From: JAWVYT01 sp046483065
Lineage (GTDB): Bacteria; Gemmatimonadota; Gemmatimonadetes; Longimicrobiales; RSA9
Direction of reading: 5' to 3'
Length of the DNA stretch: 12,394 bases
Assembly (NCBI GenBank): GCA_046483065.1
Contig: JAWODW010000100.1
Span: 1 to 12,394 of the forward strand
Shown piece after piece: positions 6,359 through 12,313 of this stretch. The stretch's first letter is position 1; each line of letters begins with the position of its first letter. The notes below the pieces were generated by a model. It ran no database searches. It was not told the DNA's origin and saw nothing but the letters and a program-made list of their open reading frames with translations. A program made the translations under genes and the position numbers.

Positions 6359-6387
6359 AGATTAGCATTGGCGGGCGCGGGGGTCAA
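6359..6387 (-). promoter_or_regulatory. Sigma-70-type promoter of rho
   Basis: Read on the minus strand: -35 TTGACC (6387-6382, 5 of 6 consensus), a 17-base spacer, and -10 TAATCT (6364-6359, 4 of 6, in an AT-rich patch). Transcription would start near 6352. This is the best promoter match in the divergent spacer 6177-6527. Confidence 0.55.
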
Positions 6388-6527
6388 GGGCGGAGCCTGC
6401 GGCGTGCAGCGGCGTGCTGCAGCAGTGTCGAGGGGGCTTCGCACGGGCCGGCCACCGGGGCGCGATGACTCGCTTGACTTGTGGGCGTCGGTTGGGAACT
6501 TTACCTGCCCATCCAAGTGGAGAGAAC
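6388..6527. other. Rest of the rho/6528 divergent spacer
   Basis: These 140 bases complete a 351-base spacer. Apart from a TTGACT at 6474-6479, which could be the -35 of the rightward gene (the facing -10, around AACTTT at 6497-6502, is poor), and the ribosome site next to the ATG, I see nothing specific. The upstream extension of the rightward frame to 6414 is cysteine/arginine/glycine-rich and looks non-coding. Confidence 0.4.
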
Positions 6528-6875
6528 ATGGCTCGTCACAATCGGGACGCCCACGGCTCGGATCAGCGCGATTTCGAGTACAGCATCAGCTACCAGCCGG
6601 ACTGGCTCCGGCAGGTCAAGGTGACGCGACTCCTGCCCTCCGGCCGGCAGTCCACGATGACGCTCTTCACCAATCCGGAGCCGCCGGAGCGCGAGCCGGG
6701 CCGCGAGGTCCGGACCGAGATCACGAGTGAAGAGCAGGGGCTGGCCTTCCAGGTGGCGGTACGGGATCCGGACCGCGTGGTGAAGCGGGTGATCGTGGAG
6801 ACGGGCCCTCCGGAGTCGGCGGCGGGCGAGATGGGTCAAGAGGACGTCCTCTTCACCATAGACCACCGGGTCTGA
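6528..6875 (+). CDS. Small protein of unknown function, 115 residues
   Basis: I do not recognise this protein. The start at 6528 has a good ribosome site (GGAGAG, 6519-6524) and begins MARHNRDAHGSDQRDFEYS. An earlier start at 6414 would add implausible sequence. The body looks beta-rich: FEYSISYQPDWLRQVKVTRL, STMTLFTN, then REVRTEITSEEQGLAFQVAV and DRVVKRVIVETG, ending in an acidic tail (GEMGQEDVLFTIDHRV). Alternating polar and hydrophobic residues suggest a small beta-barrel or sandwich in the cytosol. No signal peptide, membrane helix or metal-binding cluster is present. It lies between divergent rho and the mla operon, 82 bases before mlaE, and is likely transcribed alone because mlaE appears to have its own promoter. 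Confidence 0.7.
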   Translation: MARHNRDAHGSDQRDFEYSISYQPDWLRQVKVTRLLPSGRQSTMTLFTNPEPPEREPGREVRTEITSEEQGLAFQVAVRDPDRVVKRVIVETGPPESAAGEMGQEDVLFTIDHRV

Positions 6876-6902
6876 AGCGACACGCGCCCCTCCCGCGCGG
6901 CT

Positions 6903-6950
6903 CCTTACCGCCCATAAGGGTGGACACGTTCGTCCCGGGCCGTCTATCTT
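6903..6950 (+). promoter_or_regulatory. Promoter of the mlaEFD operon, apparently leaderless, with adjacent inverted repeat
   Basis: TGGACA (6921-6926, 5 of 6 to the -35 consensus), an 18-base spacer and TATCTT (6945-6950, fits TANNNT) place +1 at 6957-6958. The A of the mlaE ATG is 6958, and no Shine-Dalgarno sequence precedes it. An inverted repeat, CCTTA-N7-TAAGG (6903-6919), touches the -35 box and could bind a regulator. Confidence 0.5.
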
Positions 6951-6957
6951 CTTGTCT

Positions 6958-7740
6958 ATGAACGGAGTATGGAGTGTCCCCATCGAATGGCTGGGCCGCT
7001 CGGCCATCACCGCGACCAACCGGCTGAGCGAGTACGGCCGATTTCTCGTGCGTGCGGGTCGCGCAACGACGGATATCCGGAGCTGGGCGCGCGTGGTCCT
7101 CGGCCAGATGGCGCGGGTGGGCGTGGACTCGCTGCCCATCGCGCTGTTCATCGCCGCGTTCACCGGGATCGTGTTGGCGCTCCAGGCCTCCTACACCTTC
7201 ACCGGCGCGGTGCCGCTCTACTTCGTGGGCGTGTTGGTGGGGAAGACCATGCTGCTGGAGCTGGGTCCCGTCCTTACCGGACTGGCCCTGGCCGGTCGCG
7301 TAGGGGCCAACATCGCCGCCGAGCTCGGCACCATGCGGGTCACGGAGCAGATTGACGCCCTCGAGACGCTGGCGTACAACCCCGTGTCGCACCTGGTGGT
7401 GCCGCGGATCATCGCGGGTGTGATCATGTTCCCGATCGTGGTGGCGTTCGCTGACGCGTTGGGCGTTCTGGCCGGGTGGCTCACCGCCATCAACCTCCTG
7501 GACCTTTCCACGCCCGAGTTCGTCCGTGGGCTGCGGATGTACTTCGTCCCCTTCGACGTGAGCTACTCGTTGATCAAGGCGGCGAGCTTCGGCTTCGCCG
7601 TGACGTCCATCGGCTGCTTCTTCGGCTTCACCACCCGGGGTGGTGCGGAAGCCGTGGGTCGGTCGACCACGCAGTCGGTGGTCCTGGCCAGCATGCTGAT
7701 CCTGGTGCTGGACGCTTTCTGGGCGGTGACGCTGCTATGA
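6958..7740 (+). CDS. mlaE: MlaE/YrbE-family ABC lipid transport permease
   Basis: This is the inner-membrane permease of an MCE lipid transporter, which moves phospholipids between inner membrane and outer envelope. The protein has 260 residues, the usual size. It has an amphipathic N-terminal helix, then about five membrane segments (roughly residues 57-78, 86-112, 146-176, 203-224 and 241-259). The family signature is clear: ELGPVLTGLALAGR (101-114) running into VGANIAAELGTMRVTEQIDALE (115-136). It also has LAYNPVSHLVVPR (138-150) and a GCFFGFTTRGGAEAVG stretch (219-234). ATG 6958 is chosen over a TTG at 6952 because it agrees with the predicted +1. The stop overlaps the next ATG (ATGA), so MlaE and MlaF are translationally coupled. 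The family assignment is firm; in vivo direction and cargo are not shown by sequence. Confidence 0.95.
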   Translation: MNGVWSVPIEWLGRSAITATNRLSEYGRFLVRAGRATTDIRSWARVVLGQMARVGVDSLPIALFIAAFTGIVLALQASYTFTGAVPLYFVGVLVGKTMLLELGPVLTGLALAGRVGANIAAELGTMRVTEQIDALETLAYNPVSHLVVPRIIAGVIMFPIVVAFADALGVLAGWLTAINLLDLSTPEFVRGLRMYFVPFDVSYSLIKAASFGFAVTSIGCFFGFTTRGGAEAVGRSTTQSVVLASMLILVLDAFWAVTLL

Positions 7741-8486
7741 GCATCACAATGGAGGGGATCTCGAAGGGGTTCGGTGAGAAGAGCGTGCTGGAGGAGATCT
7801 CCCTGACCGTGGAGGAGGGGGAGACCGTAGCGGTCATCGGCGGGTCGGGCGTGGGCAAGTCTGTCCTGTTGAAGACCATCGTAGGGCTGATGGTGCCCGA
7901 CTCGGGCACCGTCGAGGTGGACGGGGAGATGGTCACGGAGCTGAGCAGGGAGGCGCTCTACGAGCTCCGGCGCCGGGTCGGTTACGTCTTCCAGTTCGCC
8001 GCACTCTTCGACTCCATGACGGTGTACGAGAACATGACCATGGGGCTGAAGCGGATGGGGATGCCGGCGGACGAGCAGCGGGAGCGGGTCACCGAGTCGC
8101 TCGAGCTGGTGGACATGACGGGCTACGAGGACCAGATCCCCGGGGAGCTCTCCGGGGGGCAGAAGAAGCGGATCGGGCTGGCCCGGGCCATCGTGACGGA
8201 GCCGAAATACCTATTATACGACGAGCCAACGACGGGGCTCGACCCGGTGACCACAGCGGTCATCGATCGATTGATCCTTCGGATGGATGAGGAGCTGGGC
8301 GTGACCAGTGTGGTGGTGACCCACGACATGACCAGCGCGTATCGCGTGGCCGACCGGATCGCCATGTTGCACGCGGGGCGGATCCGCTACGTGGGCACGG
8401 CCGAAGAGATACAGGCCACCGACGACCCGATCGTGAAGGGCTTCGTCGAGGGTCGCCCCGAGCTTATGGAGGAGTCAGCGGCGTGA
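7737..8486 (+). CDS. mlaF: MlaF-family ABC transporter ATPase
   Basis: This cytosolic ATPase drives the MCE lipid transporter with MlaE. At 249 residues it has all nucleotide-binding motifs: Walker A GGSGVGKS (35-42), Q-loop YVFQ (Gln86), signature LSGGQKKR (138-145), Walker B YLLYDEP (158-164), D-loop GLDP (167-170) and the switch histidine in VVVTHD (His196). The segment FQFAALFDSMTVYENM (85-100) is typical of the MlaF branch of ABC ATPases. The ATG overlaps the mlaE stop, and the mlaF stop overlaps the mlaD GTG, so all three are co-translated. The usual MlaF partner MlaB (a STAS-domain protein) is not encoded here. Without it, stability or activity must be controlled differently, or MlaB is encoded elsewhere. 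Confidence 0.95.
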   Translation: MSITMEGISKGFGEKSVLEEISLTVEEGETVAVIGGSGVGKSVLLKTIVGLMVPDSGTVEVDGEMVTELSREALYELRRRVGYVFQFAALFDSMTVYENMTMGLKRMGMPADEQRERVTESLELVDMTGYEDQIPGELSGGQKKRIGLARAIVTEPKYLLYDEPTTGLDPVTTAVIDRLILRMDEELGVTSVVVTHDMTSAYRVADRIAMLHAGRIRYVGTAEEIQATDDPIVKGFVEGRPELMEESAA

Positions 8487-9466
8487 AGAACGAGCTGCGT
8501 GTGGGTCTGGTTATCATCGCGGGGATCGCCGTCATCATCCTGGGCATCCTGTGGATGCAGGACTGGCGCTTCGGACGGGAGCAGCGGGATGTGGAGGCGT
8601 GGTTCCGCGAGGTCGGCCAGCTGCAGAGCGGGAACGCTGTGAAGCTGCGCGGCGTACCGATCGGCGAGGTGACCACGATCGAGCTGGACCGGCGCTCCAC
8701 CGGTGTGGTGGTCCGCCTCGACATCGAGGCCGACGTAATGCTGCCCGAGGACCCGGTGGTGATCCTCTCCCCCGAGTCCATGTTCGGCGACTGGCAGGCC
8801 GAGATCCACCCGCGGTCCGCGTTCCCGTTCTACGACTACGCCATCTCCCCGCAGCCCGGGGTGATGCCCGGCTACACGCTCCCCGATGTCTCGCGGCTGA
8901 CCGCCGTGGCCGATCGGATCGCCGAGAACCTGGCCGTGATCACCGAGCGGGTCGATATCGCCTTCACCGAGGAGACGGCCCGGAACGTTCGGGACGCCAT
9001 CGAGAACATCCAGCAGGTCACCGGCCGGCTCACCAATCTGGTAGAGGCACAGGAACAGACGGTGGAAGAGCTGGCCGAGGGGTTGGAGGTTACCACGGAA
9101 AGCTTCCAGGACGCGGTGGAGACGGCGAACCGCGCCTTCGCCCAGGTCGAGGCCGCCATCGCCGAGGGCGAGCTGGTGACGATCGTCGACAACATCGAGA
9201 CCATGACGGCCCAGATGGACTCGGTCAGCGACGCCCTGGGTCTGGTCACCCGTGATCTAGGAGGGGCCGTCTCAGCCGCCGACAGTACCTTCTCATCGCT
9301 GAACGCCATCATGATGTCGCTGGAGCGGGGCGAGGGGACGCTGGGACAGCTGCTGCAGGACACAGCGCTCTACTCGGAGCTCGTCCTCACGTCCACCCTG
9401 GTCCAGGACCTGCTCCTCGACTTCCAGCGGAACCCCCGGAAGTACATTAACCTGCGGGTGTTCTAG
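8483..9466 (+). CDS. mlaD: MCE-domain substrate-binding protein (MlaD family)
   Basis: This inner-membrane-anchored periplasmic subunit would hold lipid for the MlaE-MlaF transporter. In 327 residues it has a single N-terminal transmembrane helix (about 7-25, VGLVIIAGIAVIILGILW). One MCE domain follows (about 37-112), with GQLQSGNAVKLRGVPIGEV (45-63) as the core signature. A long helical, coiled-coil-like region (about 137-270) carries the chain into the periplasm. The tail ends NPRKYINLRVF, like the basic-aromatic end of the longer MlaD proteins of Bacteroidota-type and related phyla. E. coli MlaD is much shorter (183 residues). The GTG start (8483-8485) overlaps the mlaF stop as GTGA. MlaD proteins form hexameric rings; the helical extension may form a tube or needle, as in PqiB and LetB relatives. 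That is inference. Confidence 0.93.
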   Translation: MKNELRVGLVIIAGIAVIILGILWMQDWRFGREQRDVEAWFREVGQLQSGNAVKLRGVPIGEVTTIELDRRSTGVVVRLDIEADVMLPEDPVVILSPESMFGDWQAEIHPRSAFPFYDYAISPQPGVMPGYTLPDVSRLTAVADRIAENLAVITERVDIAFTEETARNVRDAIENIQQVTGRLTNLVEAQEQTVEELAEGLEVTTESFQDAVETANRAFAQVEAAIAEGELVTIVDNIETMTAQMDSVSDALGLVTRDLGGAVSAADSTFSSLNAIMMSLERGEGTLGQLLQDTALYSELVLTSTLVQDLLLDFQRNPRKYINLRVF

Positions 9467-9468
9467 AG

Positions 9469-9552
9469 AGAGCAGAGAATTGAGATCTGAGATCTGAGAT
9501 CTGAGGTCTGAGATTTGAGATCAGAGGGTAGAGGGTAGAGAGTAGAGGGCGG
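9469..9552 (+). repeat. Tandem heptamer array, twelve 7-bp units
   Basis: Starting three bases after the mlaD stop: AGAGCAG, AGAATTG, AGATCTG (three times), AGGTCTG, AGATTTG, AGATCAG, AGGGTAG (twice), AGAGTAG, AGGGCGG. Every unit is 7 bp, begins AG or GG-like AG, and ends in G, with no phase slip over 84 bp. The plus strand has about 34 G and 7 C, so the minus strand is pyrimidine-rich and C-rich. Two similar units follow the stop of the 4099 gene at 4551-4564. Confidence 0.85.
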
Positions 9553-9625
9553 GGTCGGTTGGTAGTGTTTGGACGGCTCGGCGTGGACGCGCCGGGCCGC
9601 TTTCGTAGACGGTTCCGGTGCACAG

Positions 9626-10855
9626 ATGGCCTTGTTCGTCCACAAGTACGGTGGCACCACGCTGGCGGATCCCGAGGGGATCCGGCGGGTGGCGGAGCAC
9701 GTTCGCGCGACGCGGGAGGCGGGGGACGACCTGGTGGTGGTGGTCAGCGCCATGGGTGAGACCACGGACGAGCTGACGGCGCTGGCGAGCCAGGTGAGTG
9801 GTGATCCGGCGAGTGCACACCCCCGGGAGCTGGACATGCTGCTCACGGCGGGTGAGCGGATCGCCATGGCATTGTTGGCGATGGCGGTGCGGGAGGCGGG
9901 GGTCGAGGCGATCAGCTTCACGGGCTCGCAGGCGGCGATCATCACCGACGCGCGGCATACGGGCGCACGGATCGAGGAGGTGAGGGCCGACCGGGTCCGG
10001 GATGAGCTCGGGCGGGGCCGGGTGGTGATCGTGGCGGGATTTCAGGGGGTCAGCCGGGCCCGTGAGGTGACCACGCTGGGCCGGGGCGGATCGGACACCA
10101 CGGCGGTGGCGCTGGCGGCGGCGTTGGAGGCCGAGCGGTGTGACATCTTCACCGATGTGGAGGGCGTTTTCACGGCCGACCCGGCGGTGGTTGCGGAGGC
10201 CCGGCGGATCGCCCACATCGGGTATGACGAGATGACGGAGCTGGCGGTGTCTGGCGCCCGGGTCCTGCACCCGCGGGCGGTAGAGATCGCCGGTCGCTAC
10301 CATATCCCTGTCCGGGTCCGGTCCACGCTGGCCGGCCACGAGGCGGGCACGTTGATCGCACGGAGAGAGCCGACCATGGAAGACCCCGCAATCATCGGCG
10401 TGGCATCGGAAGGTGCGTACGCCCGTCTGGTGCTCCGGGGGTTGCCGCCGGAGATGCCCAGCATGACGGCGCTCCTGGACCGGCTCACCGATGCCGGCGT
10501 GAGCGTGGACCTGCTGTCGCAGGTGGACGGACCCGATGGTCGGCGCACGATCCAGCTCACGGTCCGGGAGACCGAGCTGGAGTGGGCCCGGGCCCAGTGC
10601 GCGGCCGTGGTTGAGGAGCGCGGGGGCCGCCGTGTCGATGTGAAGACGGGGCTGACGCGGGTCACGCTGGTGGGGAGCGCGATGCACAAGCGCCCGGGCG
10701 TGTTCGCCCGTGTCTTCCGGGTGCTGGAAGAGGGCGGCGTGCCGGTGCACGACGTGTCGGCCTCCTCGACGTCCATCATCGTCATGGTGGACGACGATGC
10801 GGAGGAGCAGGCCGTCCGGCTGCTCCACGCCGGCTTCGAGCTGGAGCGACCGTGA
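9626..10855 (+). CDS. lysC: Aspartate kinase
   Basis: This enzyme phosphorylates aspartate with ATP to aspartyl phosphate, the first step toward lysine, threonine, methionine and diaminopimelate. The 409-residue protein has the kinase motifs KYGGTT (7-12), SAMGETTDEL (41-50), FTGSQAAIITD (98-108) and TTLGRGGSDTTAVALAA (149-165). GVFTADP (180-186) and the HPRAVEIA helix (215-222) follow. Two C-terminal ACT regulatory domains cover about 262-330 and 345-405, as in lysine- and/or threonine-inhibited aspartokinases of the LysC alpha/beta type. I chose ATG 9626 because it starts directly at the first beta strand. An upstream start at 9569 adds arginine-rich sequence. No ribosome site precedes it, while an internal in-frame start at 10376 has a strong one. 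The stop overlaps the asd GTG (GTGA). Confidence 0.96.
   Translation: MALFVHKYGGTTLADPEGIRRVAEHVRATREAGDDLVVVVSAMGETTDELTALASQVSGDPASAHPRELDMLLTAGERIAMALLAMAVREAGVEAISFTGSQAAIITDARHTGARIEEVRADRVRDELGRGRVVIVAGFQGVSRAREVTTLGRGGSDTTAVALAAALEAERCDIFTDVEGVFTADPAVVAEARRIAHIGYDEMTELAVSGARVLHPRAVEIAGRYHIPVRVRSTLAGHEAGTLIARREPTMEDPAIIGVASEGAYARLVLRGLPPEMPSMTALLDRLTDAGVSVDLLSQVDGPDGRRTIQLTVRETELEWARAQCAAVVEERGGRRVDVKTGLTRVTLVGSAMHKRPGVFARVFRVLEEGGVPVHDVSASSTSIIVMVDDDAEEQAVRLLHAGFELERP
10362..10369 (+). promoter_or_regulatory. Internal ribosome binding site within lysC
   Basis: GGAGAGAG lies six bases before an in-frame ATG (10376-10378). The ORF's own first ATG at 9626 has no such site. The strength and spacing are what an initiation site needs, and its location between kinase and ACT domains is not random with respect to function. 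Confidence 0.6.
10376..10855 (+). CDS. Predicted separately translated aspartokinase beta (ACT) subunit
   Basis: This is an in-frame start inside lysC at Met251, giving a 159-residue product that consists of only the two ACT domains (MEDPAIIGVASEGAYARL onward). In Bacillus subtilis aspartokinase II and Corynebacterium LysC, the beta subunit is made from an equivalent internal start in the same gene and assembles with the full-length alpha chain as alpha2beta2. The Met position here corresponds to that of the Corynebacterium beta subunit, whose sequence begins similarly (ME, then GVA). A strong ribosome site at 10362-10369 supports use. This is a second product of the lysC frame, not a separate gene; expression is inferred. 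Confidence 0.55.
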   Translation: MEDPAIIGVASEGAYARLVLRGLPPEMPSMTALLDRLTDAGVSVDLLSQVDGPDGRRTIQLTVRETELEWARAQCAAVVEERGGRRVDVKTGLTRVTLVGSAMHKRPGVFARVFRVLEEGGVPVHDVSASSTSIIVMVDDDAEEQAVRLLHAGFELERP

Positions 10856-11832
10856 AGGTCGCCGTGGTGGGGGCCACGGGGGCCGTGGGTCGCACGATGC
10901 TGCAGCTCCTGGCCGACCGGCTGGACGAGGTGGACGGGATCGTCCCCATGGCGTCCGAGCGATCGGCGGGCGCGTCGCTCCGGTGGCGGGACCGGGAGTG
11001 GACGGTGCGTACGCCCACGGACGACGCCTTCTCCGGCTGCCCACTGGCGCTCTTCTCCGCCGGCGGGACCGTGAGCGCCGAGTGGGCGCCCCGGGCGGTG
11101 GCGGCCGGTGCGGTGGTGGTGGACAACTCGTCGGCGTGGCGTCAGGACCCGGATGTGCCGTTGGTGGTCCCGGAGGTCAACGGTCACCGGATCGACCATC
11201 GGCCGAAAGGAATCGTCGCGAACCCGAACTGCTCGACCATCCAGCTGGTGGCGCCGCTGGCAGGGCTCCGGGCCCGGGTCGGGCTCGCGGGCGTGACGGT
11301 GAGTACGTACCAGTCGGTCTCGGGCGCCGGCCAGTCGGGAATCAATGCATGGTTGGCGGAGCGCTCGGGTCGCACGCCGTCCTCGTCGCCGTTCCCCGCC
11401 GCCATCGACGGGAACGTGATCCCCCGGATCGGCGCCATGGGGGAGGACGGGTGGACGCGGGAGGAGGCGAAGATGCGGGCGGAGACCCGGAAGATCCTCG
11501 GCCTGCCGGAGCTGCCGGTGGTGGCTACGTGCGTGCGGGTGCCGGTGGAAGTGGGCCACGCCGTCGTAGTCCGGGTGGAGCTCGACGAGCCGCTGGGCCT
11601 GGACCGGGCGACCGCCGCCATCGCCGCTGTGCCGGGGGTACGGGTCCAGGACCCGGCCGGCGGCGATCCCCTCCCACGGGAGGTGGCCGGCAGCGACGAG
11701 ATCGTGGTCGGCCGATTGCGGCGCGATCCCGACCGGGCCAACGTTCTCCATATGTGGATCGTGGCCGACAACCTGAGGAAGGGCGCGGCGACCAACGCCG
11801 TTCAGATCGGGGAAGCCGTCCTGCGTGGGTAA
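10852..11832 (+). CDS. asd: Aspartate-semialdehyde dehydrogenase
   Basis: This enzyme reduces aspartyl phosphate to aspartate semialdehyde with NADPH, the step after LysC and the branch point to lysine/diaminopimelate and homoserine. The 326 residues contain the Rossmann motif VVGATGAVGR (5-14), DNSSAWRQDPDVPLVVPEVN (91-110), and the catalytic cysteine in NPNCSTIQ (Cys127). QSVSGAGQSG (154-163) follows, then the acid-base histidine region RVPVEVGHAVVV (His236) and LRKGAATNAVQI (308-319) at the end. The length fits the Gram-positive/archaeal-like branch (about 330), shorter than the ~370 of E. coli Asd. It begins with GTG at 10852 inside the lysC stop region (GTGA), so production is coupled to LysC. 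Its stop lies inside the start of the Nudix gene. Confidence 0.96.
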   Translation: MKVAVVGATGAVGRTMLQLLADRLDEVDGIVPMASERSAGASLRWRDREWTVRTPTDDAFSGCPLALFSAGGTVSAEWAPRAVAAGAVVVDNSSAWRQDPDVPLVVPEVNGHRIDHRPKGIVANPNCSTIQLVAPLAGLRARVGLAGVTVSTYQSVSGAGQSGINAWLAERSGRTPSSSPFPAAIDGNVIPRIGAMGEDGWTREEAKMRAETRKILGLPELPVVATCVRVPVEVGHAVVVRVELDEPLGLDRATAAIAAVPGVRVQDPAGGDPLPREVAGSDEIVVGRLRRDPDRANVLHMWIVADNLRKGAATNAVQIGEAVLRG

Positions 11833-12307
11833 GCGGAGCGGCTCCCGGCGGCACCGTGGTGCACGGCGCCCCGTCCGGATCGAGACGAGCGCCGGTGGCG
11901 TGGTGTATCGTCGCGACGATAGCGGCGTCCATTTCCTGCTGATCCGGGACCCGTACGAGAACTGGGGCCTCCCGAAGGGGCACGTGGAGAGCGGGGAGTC
12001 GGTGGAGGAGACGGCGCTCCGGGAGGTGCAGGAGGAGACGGGGATCGAGGTCCTGCAGGTCCGGGAGCCGCTGGGCACCATCGACTGGTTCTTCCGCGAG
12101 GGGCCGGACCTGATCCACAAGTACTGCCACTTCTTCCTCATGGAGACGAGCACGGCCCGGACGGTGCCCCAGCTCGATGAAGGGATCACCGACTGCATCT
12201 GGCTGCCGCTGGACGAGGCGCTGAAGACGCTCACCTACGACAACGCCCGGGCCGTCCTGGAGATGGCGGGCGAACGGGTCCCGAAGTCGGACGAGGAGTC
12301 GGACTGA
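11825..12307 (+). CDS. Nudix hydrolase, Ap4A/Ap6A-hydrolase-like
   Basis: This 160-residue Nudix protein would hydrolyse a nucleoside diphosphate linked to another group. A basic N-terminus (MGKRSGSRRHRGARR) precedes the Nudix fold, which opens with SAGGVVYRR (22-30). The Nudix box is complete: G52, E58, R66-E67, E70-E71 and G73 fit GX5EX7REUXEEXGU, so the Mg-binding glutamates are present. WGLPKGHVESGE (47-58) and the C-terminal Tyr/Phe-rich strand HKYCHFFLME (98-107) resemble small diadenosine polyphosphate hydrolases such as the Thermus Ndx1 type. The GTG start overlaps the last eight bases of asd, so it belongs to the lysC-asd transcript, although a link to the aspartate pathway is not obvious. 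The substrate is inferred by resemblance only. Confidence 0.88.
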   Translation: MGKRSGSRRHRGARRPVRIETSAGGVVYRRDDSGVHFLLIRDPYENWGLPKGHVESGESVEETALREVQEETGIEVLQVREPLGTIDWFFREGPDLIHKYCHFFLMETSTARTVPQLDEGITDCIWLPLDEALKTLTYDNARAVLEMAGERVPKSDEESD

Positions 12308-12313
12308 GAGCCG

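Noticed and set aside
9521..11044. A 507-codon minus-strand frame opposite lysC, running into the heptamer array
   Set aside because: It is the antisense of aspartate kinase with no recognisable domain. The array end gives repetitive non-protein sequence.
10297..12234. A 645-codon minus-strand frame across lysC, asd and the Nudix gene
   Set aside because: It overlaps three well-recognised genes with intact catalytic motifs on the plus strand, and its translation is low-complexity Arg/Ser/Pro-rich.
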